From contig JANTFJ010000001.1 of the NCBI GenBank assembly GCA_024763495.1, positions 1 through 33,581 of the forward strand: a DNA stretch of 33,581 nucleotides. Reading direction: 5' to 3'. This stretch comes from Desulfobulbaceae bacterium. Lineage in GTDB: Bacteria; Desulfobacterota; Desulfobulbia; Desulfobulbales; SURF-16. Positions 16,741-24,696 of this stretch are shown here, piece after piece. The notes under the pieces were generated by a model. That model worked only from the letters and a program-made list of their open reading frames with translations, did not search any database and was not told where the DNA came from. The position numbers and the translations under genes are program-made. How positions within the stretch are numbered: the first letter of the stretch is position 1; the number at the start of each line of letters is the position of its first letter.

Positions 16741-16805
16741 CGGTGAATCCCTTACAGTTACAGAGTAGTCACAGCCTGGGGGTGTAGATTATTGAGTAAT
16801 GTCTT
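16741..16805. repeat. Degenerate family D fragment
   Basis: TGAATCCCTTACAGTTACAG followed by GGGTGTAGATTATTGAGTAATGTC parallels the right part of the D copy at 31576-31714 (GAACCCCTTACAGTTATGGG, GGTGTACTTTATTGAACACTATC), with several changes. It runs up to the rpmJ stop codon. Confidence 0.55.
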
Positions 16806-16919
16806 TCAACCCTGCCGTTGTTTATGTTTCTTTATCTTACAGGTAACGCGAATCACTCCTTTACGTTTAAACACCCGGCAATCACTGCATATTTTCTTTA
16901 CAGATGAACGTACCTTCAT
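16806..16919 (-). CDS. rpmJ: 50S ribosomal protein L36
   Basis: A 37-residue protein read from the ATG at 16917-16919 to TGA at 16806-16808; it is short and easily missed. The sequence begins MKVRSSVKKICSDC and carries the zinc ligands C11, C14, C27 and H32, so it is the zinc-binding (C+) form. The binding site AGGAT (16926-16930, minus strand) lies 6 bases before the start and is part of an 8-bp duplication made by the A element inserted just upstream. Its place between infA and rpsM is the usual one. Confidence 0.95.
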   Translation of the reverse strand: MKVRSSVKKICSDCRVFKRKGVIRVTCKIKKHKQRQG

Positions 16920-16934
16920 AATATAATCCTGATT

Positions 16935-17085
16935 ATAACTACTGACTGGGGTAAGCGCCTTAATTGCGCTAAACACCGTAATTGTAACTGGTTACAGGTG
17001 CCGTAGGCTTTAGCCCGGCTCAACATATTAATCATACGTGAGCCGAACTGATCACGGAATGATCTGGTGTCCTGTAAGCAGTTAC
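16935..17085. mobile_element. Family A element between infA and rpmJ, exact 8-bp duplication
   Basis: Starts ATAACTACTGACTGGGGTAA (first base changed from G) and ends GTCCTGTAAGCAGTTAC. Exact direct repeats TCCTGATT flank it at 16927-16934 and 17086-17093. Read on the gene strand, the duplicated 8-mer is AATCAGGA, which contains the Shine-Dalgarno of rpmJ, so the insertion fell right before the binding site without damaging it. Confidence 0.9.
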
Positions 17086-17113
17086 TCCTGATTGACATTT
17101 TAATTTAAAGTAA

Positions 17114-17341
17114 CTACTTCCTTCCACGAGAACGAAAAGTTATTCTTCCCCTGGTCAAATCATATGGCGACAACTCAACTGTTACTTGATCGCCAGGAAG
17201 AATTTTAATAAAATGCATTCTCATTTTACCTGAGATATGAGCCAAAACTTTATGACCATTTTCAAGTTCAACTCGGAACATCGCATTAGGCAATGGTTCT
17301 ATAATTTTTCCTTCTACCTGAATGGCATCTTCTTTTGGCAT
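17114..17341 (-). CDS. infA: Translation initiation factor IF-1
   Basis: A 75-residue S1/OB-fold protein that occupies the ribosomal A site during initiation. MPKEDAIQVEGKIIEPLPNAMFRVELENGHKVLAHISGKMRM and the closing DLTRGRITFR are diagnostic. The start is ATG at 17341; the nearest purine-rich site (AAGGA) is rather far upstream, so translation signals look modest. It is isolated from map by 834 bp and from rpmJ by 194 bp of inserted elements. Confidence 0.97.
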   Translation of the reverse strand: MPKEDAIQVEGKIIEPLPNAMFRVELENGHKVLAHISGKMRMHFIKILPGDQVTVELSPYDLTRGRITFRSRGRK

Positions 17342-17637
17342 ATCTTTTATTAGTCCTTCCTTTTTAAACGATTATCGTTTTTGTGATATAAATTTAATAA
17401 GGTTAAAGAGACTATCCCTTTAGTCCGTTAAATCTCGTATCAACCTTTAACTCGAACACTAAGCAAAATTAACAATTTGTAAATTAAAGAATTTTATCTT
17501 ATAACCTATTTTTACTATTTCTGCTTTTGTTTTTTTCTAACTATTCAACTTAAAGAAAAATGACGAAAAGCTGGATACATATACCTGGCGAGGATGTACG
17601 AACAAAGCTTAACTACAACAAAATCAGGCAAATTGAA
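17342..17637. other. AT-rich gap between infA and the MITE cluster
   Basis: About 300 AT-rich bases with no gene, element end or hairpin that I can recognise. Since it is upstream of infA on the gene strand, a secondary promoter here is conceivable, but no convincing box pair stands out. Confidence 0.3.
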
Positions 17638-17645
17638 CCATTTAT

Positions 17646-17768
17646 GTAAATACTCATGGGGTAACGTCCTAACTTCGCTAACCCCTGTAATTGTAACTGG
17701 TTACAGGGTGCTAACCATACGTAAGCCTAACTGATCGCGGAAATATGCGGTGCCCTGTGAGCAGTTAC
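17646..17768. mobile_element. Family A element, exact 8-bp duplication
   Basis: A compact 123-bp copy: start GTAAATACTCATGGGGTAAC, end GTGCCCTGTGAGCAGTTAC. Exact direct repeats CCATTTAT at 17638-17645 and 17769-17776. Between infA and map. Confidence 0.9.
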
Positions 17769-17801
17769 CCATTTATTTGCTAATTTTCTTTATATTTTAT
17801 A

Positions 17802-17973
17802 GTAACTACTCACAGGGCACAGGATCCGTAGTATCGGAAACTCGCTTACCTGTTCATTCAGGAGTGCGAAGTGTAGTTGTGCCATCGAGCAGGCCTACAT
17901 GGGCGAAGAGGTAAGCACCCTGAAAAACAGGGGGCATAAACTAAGACTCCGTGTGGTTCAGCTGAATAGTTAC
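17802..17973. mobile_element. Chimeric A/B element
   Basis: Left end GTAACTACTCACAGGGCACA is the family A right terminus in reverse; right end GGTTCAGCTGAATAGTTAC is family B. It contains the module from GGTAAGCACCCTGAAAAACA to GACTCCG (17910-17951), with the small palindrome CCCTGAAAAACAGGG. No duplication, consistent with recombination. Confidence 0.6.
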
Positions 17974-17984
17974 TCATTTTTTAT

Positions 17985-18161
17985 GTAACTATTCAGGTAG
18001 CGGGCAAAAAACTGCCGCAACAACCGCACCGACCTGTAACTGATCAGAGGTAAGCGAACAAAGTGAGAATCCGTGTGCTTTAGCTGTGCGTAAGGCTGGC
18101 GCAGCATATTAATATGTAGACAGCCTGATCCTGCGCAGATGAAGTGCAACTGAACAGTTAT
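17985..18161. mobile_element. Family B element before the map stop
   Basis: Left end GTAACTATTCAGGTAGCGGG, right end GAAGTGCAACTGAACAGTTAT. The flanks are CATTTTTTAT on the left and CATTTTTAT on the right, a probable target duplication with one base lost in the T run. The shared module GGTAAGCGAACAAAGTGAGA lies at about 18049. It ends 14 bases from the map stop codon. Confidence 0.7.
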
Positions 18162-18175
18162 CATTTTTATTTAAA

Positions 18176-18937
18176 TTAATCACGAGAACTCAAGACTACA
18201 GGATCGCCTTCGGTGACAGCTACTGAATGTTCAAAATGAGCGGAAGGCCTTCCATCTCTGGTAACAACGGTCCAACCATCCTTAAGTACCTTAACATCAT
18301 GAGTACCCATATTTATCATTGGTTCAATCGCCAGAACCATTCCCGGCAAAATTCTTGCAGTTCTTTTCTTACGATGATAGTTAGGTATTTCCGGTGCTTC
18401 ATGTAGATTTGATCCTATTCCATGGCCAACAAACTTTCTGACAACCGAATAACCAAATTTCTCAACATGTTTCTGCACTGCAGTAGATATATCATCTATC
18501 CGCCTTCCAACTCGAACCTGTTCAATACCTTTATAAAGAGATTCTTCAGTAACCTGTAAAAGTAATTTTACCTCATTACTGATATTGCCTACAGGTACAG
18601 TAATGGCGGAATCTCCAAAATAACCCTTAAAACATACACCAAAATCGATACTTATAATATCGCCATCATGCAATATAATTTTTCTGGAAGGAATACCATG
18701 AACAACCTGCTCATTAATCGACACGCATAAACTGCCGGGAAAACCTCGATATCCTTTAAAAGCAGGAATCGAATCACATTTACGGCAATTATCTTCTGCC
18801 CATCTATCAAGCTGCCAGGTTGATATGCCAGGTTCAATCCTTGATTCAAGCATTTTTAAGGTTCCAGCAACAATCTGATTTGCCTGAAACATAATGTCAA
18901 TTTCGGCGCTGGATTTAAGAATAATTGGCTGGGACAT
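18176..18937 (-). CDS. map: Methionine aminopeptidase, type I
   Basis: Removes the initiator methionine from nascent proteins. The 253-residue product has the metal ligands in family order: the substrate-pocket histidine in VVHGIPS, two aspartates in IISIDFGVCFKGYFGDSA, histidine in GHGIGSNLHEAPEIPNY, glutamate in LAIEPMINMG and glutamate in HFEHSVAVTE. There is no zinc-finger extension, as in the type Ia enzyme. The ATG at 18937 gives the normal N-terminus; the ribosome binding site is weak. It sits between secY and infA, as in many bacteria, though the gaps either side are unusually long. Confidence 0.97.
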   Translation of the reverse strand: MSQPIILKSSAEIDIMFQANQIVAGTLKMLESRIEPGISTWQLDRWAEDNCRKCDSIPAFKGYRGFPGSLCVSINEQVVHGIPSRKIILHDGDIISIDFGVCFKGYFGDSAITVPVGNISNEVKLLLQVTEESLYKGIEQVRVGRRIDDISTAVQKHVEKFGYSVVRKFVGHGIGSNLHEAPEIPNYHRKKRTARILPGMVLAIEPMINMGTHDVKVLKDGWTVVTRDGRPSAHFEHSVAVTEGDPVVLSSRD

Positions 18938-18946
18938 AAAATATGT

Positions 18947-19125
18947 GTGCCTTACAGCTTAACTTCAACTAACCCACAAAAAGTGGAAGTGGACTTAGAA
19001 TCTTTAGGACTCTTTTCAGTTCCCCCTTGAGGGGTGTAAGTGCCTTGGGGTAACTCGCTGTAAATAGTTTCAAAATTACCTCTTCAGTTTCTTGTTTTTT
19101 GTTACAGCTTCTCAGGAGTAAGGCA
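18947..19125. repeat. Inverted-repeat unit upstream of map
   Basis: Starts GTGCCTTAC and ends GTAAGGCAC (9-base perfect inverted ends, 179 bp). A central stretch AGTTCCCCCTTGAGGGGTGT is nearly the same as 25655-25674, inside the element at 25521. A miniature hairpin with related ends (AGTGCCTT...AAGGCACT) is at 28021-28053. No flanking duplication. Confidence 0.5.
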
Positions 19126-19184
19126 CTAATAACGAAAAATATTTCGTACAACTAAAATGAATAATTGGGGAGTATCTAATACCT

Positions 19185-19359
19185 GTAAGCGTTCACCAGC
19201 ACCTCATCTTTGCCAATTTGAGGCTGCTTGAATAGCACCTTATGCTGCGCAGGCACAAGTAAGCGAGTAACACGAGACTCCGAATGAAATATCTAAGGCA
19301 CGGGTAATCGCTTAGAGATTTAAATGTTTCAAAGATTTGCTCCCTGGTGAGCCCCTAAC
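19185..19359. mobile_element. Family C element at the secY stop, 7/8 duplication
   Basis: Left end GTAAGCGTTCACCAGCACCT; right end decayed (CTGGTGAGCCCCTAAC). Flanks TAATACCT (19177-19184) and TACTACCT (19360-19367). The right flank holds the secY stop codon (19362-19364), so the element inserted directly after secY and copied its stop region. Confidence 0.8.
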
Positions 19360-19361
19360 TA

Positions 19362-20678
19362 CTACCTTCTACCCTTAATCCTTCCACTCTTCAGGAAACC
19401 ATCATAATTCTGCGATACAGTAAGAGATTCCATTTGAGATAATGTATCAATTGCAACACCGACAACAATCAATAGCGCTGTACCACCAAAATAGAAAGGA
19501 ACATTCAACTTATTGATTAATATTGTCGGAAGAACGCATACAGCACTGACGTATATAGCACCAATCACAGTAAGGCGAACCATTACCTTATCAATAAATT
19601 CTGCTGTTCGCTTTCCAGGCCTGATACCGGGAATAAAGCCTCCATGTTTTTTTAAATTCTCAGCCACATCTACTGGATTAAATGTAACGGCAGTATAAAA
19701 AAAACAGAAGAAAACAATCATTCCGACATAAAGCAGGGTATGAAGCGGACTTCCCCAACTTAGAACACTGGAAACCTGCTGAATCCAGTCAATTTTAATA
19801 AAACCGCCAATAGTTGCAGGAAACATCATAATAGATGATGCAAAGATTGGAGGAATAACCCCTGACATATTGATTTTCAATGGCAGATGAGACCTTTGTC
19901 CTCCGTACATCTGTCTGCCGACCATTCGCTTTGCATATTGAATTGGAATGCGCCGTTGAGCAGTTTCAAAGAAAATAATCAAGGCAATTACTCCGGCCAT
20001 CAATACCAGGAGAATTGGGAGAAATATTACGGTCATCTCTCCAGAACTAATGAGCTGATAAGTATTAACAATTGCTGCTGGCATCCGGGCAACAATACCT
20101 GCAAAGATTATAAGTGATATCCCATTGCCTATACCACGTTCAGTCATCTGCTCACCAAGCCACATGATAAAGGCAGTACCCGCAGTCAAGGTCAGAACAG
20201 TCATCAGGCGAAAACTCCAGCCTGGAGATATTACAATCATTTCACTACCGGTTGGAGCGGCCATACCTTCCAGGCCGATACTGATAAACAATCCCTGAAT
20301 AAGACTCAGGCCTACAGTAGCATATCGGGTATACTGGGTAATTTTACGTCTACCAGCCTCACCTTCTTTAGATAATGCTTCAAGCTGAGGAATAACAACT
20401 GTCAACAACTGAAATATAATCGATGCACTGATATAGGGCATAATGCCCAAAGCAAATATTGAAAAGTTCTCCAATGCACCGCCAGAGAACATATTAAACA
20501 TGCCGAAAATAGTTCCGGCATTTTTTTCAAAAAAAGCGGCCAGGGCTTCACCGTTTATTCCAGGAGTAGGAATTTGAACGCCGGCCCTGTAGACTGCAAG
20601 CATCAAGAGAGTAAAAATAATACGTTTCCGAAGCTCAGGAACGTTTGCTGCATTCTGCAGTCCACCCGATGTAGCCAT
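19362..20678 (-). CDS. secY: Preprotein translocase subunit SecY
   Basis: The 438-residue channel subunit of the Sec translocon in the inner membrane, with ten predicted membrane segments. Landmarks: the N-terminal NVPELRKRIIFTLLMLAVYRAG, the plug region ALENFSIFALGIMPYISASI, and the ribosome-binding loops around AQRRIPIQYAKRMVG and GFIPGIRPGKRTAEF. The ATG lies 4 bases after the rplO stop with GAGGAA as binding site, so it is tightly coupled to rplO. The stop codon is included in the duplicated target of the family C element that follows. adk, often found next, is absent. Confidence 0.98.
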   Translation of the reverse strand: MATSGGLQNAANVPELRKRIIFTLLMLAVYRAGVQIPTPGINGEALAAFFEKNAGTIFGMFNMFSGGALENFSIFALGIMPYISASIIFQLLTVVIPQLEALSKEGEAGRRKITQYTRYATVGLSLIQGLFISIGLEGMAAPTGSEMIVISPGWSFRLMTVLTLTAGTAFIMWLGEQMTERGIGNGISLIIFAGIVARMPAAIVNTYQLISSGEMTVIFLPILLVLMAGVIALIIFFETAQRRIPIQYAKRMVGRQMYGGQRSHLPLKINMSGVIPPIFASSIMMFPATIGGFIKIDWIQQVSSVLSWGSPLHTLLYVGMIVFFCFFYTAVTFNPVDVAENLKKHGGFIPGIRPGKRTAEFIDKVMVRLTVIGAIYVSAVCVLPTILINKLNVPFYFGGTALLIVVGVAIDTLSQMESLTVSQNYDGFLKSGRIKGRR

Positions 20679-20682
20679 CTAT

Positions 20683-21123
20683 TTATTCCTCAAAGCTGCC
20701 ACCAGCAGCTTCGATTTTTTTTCGAGCAGATTCACTCAGCTTATCTACTGCAACAGTAAATGATTTGGAAACCTCTCCATCGCCAAGTATTTTTATCTTT
20801 TGATCCTGATTTGATATTAAGCCGACAGCAACTAAAGTTTCACGATCAATCCGGCTACCGCTATCAAAACGATCAAGATCTTTTACATTAATAATAGAAT
20901 ACTCTTTCTTAAATAGATTAGTAAATCCCCGTTTTGGCAAACGACGCTGCAAAGGCATCTGTCCGCCCTCAAAACCTGGTTTAACCCCACTGCCTGAACG
21001 AGATTTATAACCATTATGACCTCGTCCCGATGTTTTTCCATGACCCGAACCTCGACCCCGTCCAAGTCTTTTTTTCTGTTTTCTAGAACCTGGATGGGGA
21101 GACAAATTGCTTAAATTAATCAT
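20683..21123 (-). CDS. rplO: 50S ribosomal protein L15
   Basis: A 146-residue late-assembly protein of the large subunit. N-terminal INLSNLSPHPGSRKQKKRLGRGRGSG and the glycine-rich basic stretch are typical. The ATG overlaps the rpmD stop by 4 bases (ATGA), with GGAGGAA upstream inside rpmD, so it is translationally coupled. No element has entered the rpmD-rplO-secY junctions. Confidence 0.98.
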   Translation of the reverse strand: MINLSNLSPHPGSRKQKKRLGRGRGSGHGKTSGRGHNGYKSRSGSGVKPGFEGGQMPLQRRLPKRGFTNLFKKEYSIINVKDLDRFDSGSRIDRETLVAVGLISNQDQKIKILGDGEVSKSFTVAVDKLSESARKKIEAAGGSFEE

Positions 21124-21305
21124 GACAATTCCTCCATACTAACCAAATGCTTAACCTTGTTAAACATTCCCCTGATTTCAGGAGTATCCTTGCGGATAAC
21201 AGTTTTATTCATTTTAGTAAGGCCCAGGCCTATTACTGTTGCACGAATTTTCTTAGTGCTGCCTATTACACTCTTTTTCAAGGTCATCTTAAGCTCATTA
21301 GCCAT
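21120..21305 (-). CDS. rpmD: 50S ribosomal protein L30
   Basis: A 61-residue protein; LKMTLKKSVIGSTKKIRATVIGLGLTKMNKTVIRKDTPEIRGM is the L30 fold. The ATG at 21305 has only a weak AGGT upstream. The stop overlaps the rplO start. The 87-bp gap to rpsE is free of recognisable elements. Confidence 0.97.
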   Translation of the reverse strand: MANELKMTLKKSVIGSTKKIRATVIGLGLTKMNKTVIRKDTPEIRGMFNKVKHLVSMEELS

Positions 21306-21392
21306 GTCAAAACCTACTTATAAAATATAAAAAGCCACAAGCACACCTTAAAAGATGTAAAATTGCGGCAGTATGTTGTTTTCTTTTATTAA

Positions 21393-21899
21393 TCAGGCAA
21401 GAATCTCCGCTACATCCTTACCTCGTATTGAGGCGATTTCTTCAGCTGTTCTTAGTCTCCGCAAGCCATTCAAAGTAGCTTTTACTAAATTATGCGGATT
21501 ATGAGAACCAAGACATTTGGTCAATATATTCTGGACACCAGCAGCTTCAAGTACTGCCCGGACAGCACCGCCGGCAATAACTCCAGTACCTTCTGATGCG
21601 GGTTTCAGCATTACTGAACCAGCTCCATATTTCCCCTTTATCTCATGAGGAATACTGATATCTGTTATTGAAACCTGCTGCATATCCTTTCTTGCTCTCT
21701 CTACACCTTTTCTAATTGCTTCAGGTACCTGATTTGCTTTACCAAGACCATAACCGACCTGGCCATTGCCATCGCCGACAACAACAATCGCACTGAAACT
21801 GAAGCGCCTGCCACCTTTTACAACCTTTGCCACTCGGTTAATATATACAATTTTCTCGATAAATTGATCATCAATTTTATCGTTTCTGGAATCCGCCAA
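21393..21899 (-). CDS. rpsE: 30S ribosomal protein S5
   Basis: A 168-residue protein involved in translational fidelity. The N-terminal double-stranded-RNA-binding domain (IDDQFIEKIVYINRVAKVVKGGRRFSF) and the C-terminal domain (GSVMLKPASEGTGVIAGGAVRAVLEAAGV) are complete. The start is TTG at 21897-21899, with AGGGGG upstream; no in-frame ATG is nearby. Confidence 0.96.
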   Translation of the reverse strand: MADSRNDKIDDQFIEKIVYINRVAKVVKGGRRFSFSAIVVVGDGNGQVGYGLGKANQVPEAIRKGVERARKDMQQVSITDISIPHEIKGKYGAGSVMLKPASEGTGVIAGGAVRAVLEAAGVQNILTKCLGSHNPHNLVKATLNGLRRLRTAEEIASIRGKDVAEILA

Positions 21900-21944
21900 G
21901 GTTTGCCCCCTGCTATATTTATTATGTCGTACAATAAAAAAAAA

Positions 21945-22310
21945 CTAAAAAACTAATCCTTGTTCTCGAGCCCCATCAGAAAGGGCCTTAATCAAACCAT
22001 GATATATATATCCACCACGATCAAAAACAACCTTTTCAATTCCCTGACTTTTAGCCTTAGCAGCTATAAGCTCACCAACACGTTTTGCCCGAGAAGTATT
22101 ATCCTTAAAATCAACAGTTAGAATTTCCTTGTTTAATGTTGATTCTGAGACAATAGTATGACCGGCAACATCATCAATTACCTGAGCATAAAGGTGTTTG
22201 TTTGTTTTAGAAACACAAAGCCTGGGACGTTCCGGGGTACCGATTATTTTTTTTCTTATTCTCTTCACCCGTTTTCGCCGGGCTATCAGCTTAGTACTTG
22301 TCTTTGCCAT
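21945..22310 (-). CDS. rplR: 50S ribosomal protein L18
   Basis: The 121-residue 5S rRNA-binding protein. RRKRVKRIRKKIIGTPERPRLCVSKTNKHLYAQVIDD and the C-terminal FDRGGYIYHGLIKALSDGAREQGLVF are diagnostic. ATG at 22310 with GGGAAAA upstream. Gaps of 45 bp to rpsE and 38 bp to rplF carry no elements. Confidence 0.98.
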   Translation of the reverse strand: MAKTSTKLIARRKRVKRIRKKIIGTPERPRLCVSKTNKHLYAQVIDDVAGHTIVSESTLNKEILTVDFKDNTSRAKRVGELIAAKAKSQGIEKVVFDRGGYIYHGLIKALSDGAREQGLVF

Positions 22311-22348
22311 TAGAATTTTCCCATAAGATAAATCACAAAAAATGTATT

Positions 22349-22888
22349 TTATTTGGCTGCCGTCTTACCTGCCTTGCGGACAATATGTTCGTTTTCATAC
22401 CTGATTCCCTTTCCTTTATAGGGTTCCGGTTTACGAATATTCCTTATTTGTGCTGCCGTTAAACCTAGAAGTTCTTTATTGATAGACTCAAGCATAATCA
22501 TGTTCTTCTTATCAACTGAACCACTGACACCTACCGGCAAATCAAAAATAACAGGATTGGAATAGCCGACATTGAGAGTCAGGGCGCTACCTTGAATATC
22601 AGCTTTGTAACCAACTCCCTCAACAACCAGTTTCTTTTGAAAGCCTGTTTCAGTGCCAATGATCATATTGTTGATTAATGATCTAGTCAAACCGCTGAAG
22701 GCGTTAGTTCGTTTACTTCTATCTAAGCAATTTACGGTAATATTGCCATCAGCTATTTCTATTTTCAACTCCGGTCGAACATTAATATCAAGAGTTCCTT
22801 TTTTTCCGGTCACCTTGATATTAATTCCATTTATATCAACTTTAACCCCTGATGGTACAGGAATAGGTTGTTTGCCAATTCTGGACAT
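22349..22888 (-). CDS. rplF: 50S ribosomal protein L6
   Basis: A 179-residue protein near the sarcin-ricin loop. N-terminal MSRIGKQPIPVPSGV and the C-terminal RNA-binding signature KPEPYKGKGIRYENE are present. ATG at 22888 follows GGAGA by 5 bases. Confidence 0.98.
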   Translation of the reverse strand: MSRIGKQPIPVPSGVKVDINGINIKVTGKKGTLDINVRPELKIEIADGNITVNCLDRSKRTNAFSGLTRSLINNMIIGTETGFQKKLVVEGVGYKADIQGSALTLNVGYSNPVIFDLPVGVSGSVDKKNMIMLESINKELLGLTAAQIRNIRKPEPYKGKGIRYENEHIVRKAGKTAAK

Positions 22889-22920
22889 TATTTTCTCCGT
22901 TTCAGATACTGATCAAACGA

Positions 22921-23319
22921 TTACCATACTTCACAAAGTAATTCTCCGCCAACTTGAAGCTTACGGGCCTCAGAACCTGACATAACACCTTTTGAGGTTG
23001 ACAGGATTGAAATACCAAGACCACTCATTACTCTCGGTATTTTGCCAGCTTTGACATATACACGACAACCTGGTTTACTAACTCTACGTAAGCAGGTTAT
23101 TACCTTGTTGTGATTTTTGTCATATTTAAGATGAATTTTTAATGTTCCCTGCTTATCACCTTTAATTACAGAATAGCCTTCAATATACCCTTCCTTCTGC
23201 AAAATCTCAGCAACACCTTTCTTAAGCCGAGAGAGAGGCATATCGGTTGCAGCATACTTAACCATTCCGGCATTTCTTATCCTGGTCAACATATCAGCCA
23301 GGGGATCACTCATTGACAT
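22921..23319 (-). CDS. rpsH: 30S ribosomal protein S8
   Basis: A 132-residue central-domain 16S rRNA binder. DPLADMLTRIRNAG near the start and PGCRVYVKAGKIPRVMSGLGISILSTSKGVMSG before the C-terminal GGELLCEVW are diagnostic. The ATG at 23319 is chosen because GGAG lies 9 bases upstream; an ATG two codons later (23313) is possible. In E. coli S8 represses its operon through a site near rplE; no such site was recognised here. Confidence 0.97.
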   Translation of the reverse strand: MSMSDPLADMLTRIRNAGMVKYAATDMPLSRLKKGVAEILQKEGYIEGYSVIKGDKQGTLKIHLKYDKNHNKVITCLRRVSKPGCRVYVKAGKIPRVMSGLGISILSTSKGVMSGSEARKLQVGGELLCEVW

Positions 23320-23359
23320 GGTGATTAACTCCTTAAATTTTACTAATCGGTTTCAGTTT

Positions 23360-23419
23360 GTAACTACTTACCGGGTAAGCGCCTTAATTGCGCTGACCAC
23401 CGTAATTGTAACTGGTTAT
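23360..23419. repeat. Minimal family A-like repeat after rpsN
   Basis: GTAACTACTTACCGGGTAAG at the left and ATTGTAACTGGTTAT at the right; this corresponds to the left segment of larger A copies, ending at their internal GTAACTGGTTAC boundary. It stops one base from the rpsN stop codon. No duplication. Suggests that A is modular. Confidence 0.55.
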
Positions 23420-23420
23420 T

Positions 23421-23606
23421 TTACCAACTGGACTTTGTGACACCTGTTAATTCACCACGAGAAGCCAAAGTTCTGAAACAAATACGGCATATTCCGAATT
23501 TTCTTATAAATGCCCTTGGTCTACCACACAATGGACAGCGATTATAGGCACGAACCTTAAACTTAGGGGCGCGCGAACTCTTTGCTCTTATAGATTTCTT
23601 AGCCAA
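23421..23606 (-). CDS. rpsN: 30S ribosomal protein S14, zinc-binding type
   Basis: A 61-residue short S14 (the zinc-containing type Z form). Four cysteines in CPLC and CRIC bind zinc. The start is TTG at 23604-23606, placed by AGGAGG at 23613-23618; a longer reading upstream would overlap rplE deeply and lacks family similarity. The start codon overlaps the rplE stop (GTTGGCTAA), so translation is coupled. Confidence 0.95.
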   Translation of the reverse strand: MAKKSIRAKSSRAPKFKVRAYNRCPLCGRPRAFIRKFGICRICFRTLASRGELTGVTKSSW

Positions 23607-24165
23607 CCTCTTCCTCCTGGATCTTGTAATTCTTAAATGGCATACCAAGAACTTTCAAAAGATAACGGCCTTCTTCATCACTTTTAGCATTAGTGGTAAT
23701 AGTGATGTTAAAGCCTTTTATTTTATCAATCTTATCATAATCAACTTCCGGGAATATAATATGCTCTTTAATACCAAGAGAATAGTTACCTCGTCCATCA
23801 AACCCCTTGGGGTTTACGCCCCTGAAGTCACGTACTCGTGGCAAGGCAATATGAACAAGCTTGTTATAAAAATCATACATCCGGGTTCTACGCAAGGTTA
23901 CCCGACAGCCAATAGGCATCCCTTCGCGCAACTTAAAAGTTGCAATTGATTTCTTTGCTCTGGTTACAACAGCTTTCTGGCCGGCAATCAGGGTAAGCTC
24001 CTTTGAAGCACTTTCCACTATTTTAGGATTCTGTACTGCTTCACCTAAACCCATATTTAAGGAAATCTTTTCAATTTCTGGGATTTCCATAACATTTTTG
24101 TACCCAAATCTTTTCATAAGTTTCGGGACACATTCTTTTTGATAAAATTCTTTTATACCAGCCAT
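23599..24165 (-). CDS. rplE: 50S ribosomal protein L5
   Basis: The 188-residue 5S rRNA-binding protein. FGYKNVMEIPEIEKISLNMGLGEAVQNPKIVE and LPRVRDFRGVNPKGFDGRGNYSLGIKEHIIFPE are family hallmarks. The ATG at 24165 (MAGIKEF) is chosen over one four codons upstream because GGAGA lies at 24171-24175. Slightly longer than the usual 179-180 residues at the C-terminus. Overlaps rpsN by 8 bases. Confidence 0.97.
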   Translation of the reverse strand: MAGIKEFYQKECVPKLMKRFGYKNVMEIPEIEKISLNMGLGEAVQNPKIVESASKELTLIAGQKAVVTRAKKSIATFKLREGMPIGCRVTLRRTRMYDFYNKLVHIALPRVRDFRGVNPKGFDGRGNYSLGIKEHIIFPEVDYDKIDKIKGFNITITTNAKSDEEGRYLLKVLGMPFKNYKIQEEEVG

Positions 24166-24193
24166 ATTTGTCTCCAAAAAAAGCCCCTTATAG

Positions 24194-24352
24194 GTAACTA
24201 CTTACAGAGGTACAACATCTTCCCGCGATCAGCCTGTATTACATAGCCACAGTATGCTGCGCCAGTCTGATCACGAAAATCTCCAGCAGCCTGTAAGCAG
24301 TTACAAATACAGAGGTTTGCACTCATTAAGCGCTCACCCCATGAGTAGTTAC
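24194..24352. mobile_element. Reverse-oriented family A element between rplE and rplX, 7/8 duplication
   Basis: Starts GTAACTACTTACAGAGGTAC and ends CGCTCACCCCATGAGTAGTTAC, the left terminus of A in reverse. Flanks CCTTATAG (24186-24193) and ACTTATAG (24353-24360). The right flank is immediately followed by the rplX stop codon at 24361. Inside are paired arms CGCGATCAGCC and CTGATCACG. Confidence 0.8.
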
Positions 24353-24360
24353 ACTTATAG

Positions 24361-24696
24361 TTATGCCTTTGCTTCAATTGTTTCTCCGCATCTTTTACAG
24401 ACACGAACTTTTGAGCCATTTTCCAATATTTTTCTTGCGACCCGCACCGGCCCGGCGCACTTAGAACAAATTAACATCAAATTTGAGACATGAAGAGGAG
24501 CTTCCATATCAATGATGCCACCTTGTTGATTTTGCATATTAGGCTTGGTATGACGTTTTACCATATTGACATTTTGTACTTTGGCCTTGTAATTGTCAGG
24601 GTATACCTGAACAACCTTTCCAACACGACCTTTGTCTTTACCAGCAATTACTTCTACCTGATCGTTAAGCCTTAAATAATTTTTCCCAGCTTGCAT
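24361..24696 (-). CDS. rplX: 50S ribosomal protein L24
   Basis: A 111-residue assembly-initiator protein. The KOW motif is DQVEVIAGKDKGRVGKVVQVYPDNYKAKVQNVNMVKRH. The C-terminal half adds a zinc-ribbon-like pair, CSKC and CKRC, found in many but not all L24 proteins. ATG at 24696 with GAGAGG upstream is preferred over the in-frame TTG at 24699. Confidence 0.96.
   Translation of the reverse strand: MQAGKNYLRLNDQVEVIAGKDKGRVGKVVQVYPDNYKAKVQNVNMVKRHTKPNMQNQQGGIIDMEAPLHVSNLMLICSKCAGPVRVARKILENGSKVRVCKRCGETIEAKA

Noticed and set aside
18938..19361. Missing or broken adk gene between secY and map
   Set aside because: The gap holds repeats and no trace of an adenylate kinase sequence; many genomes carry adk elsewhere.
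23607..23648. Longer S14 start upstream of the TTG
   Set aside because: It would read into the conserved end of rplE and add residues unlike S14; AGGAGG is spaced correctly for the TTG.
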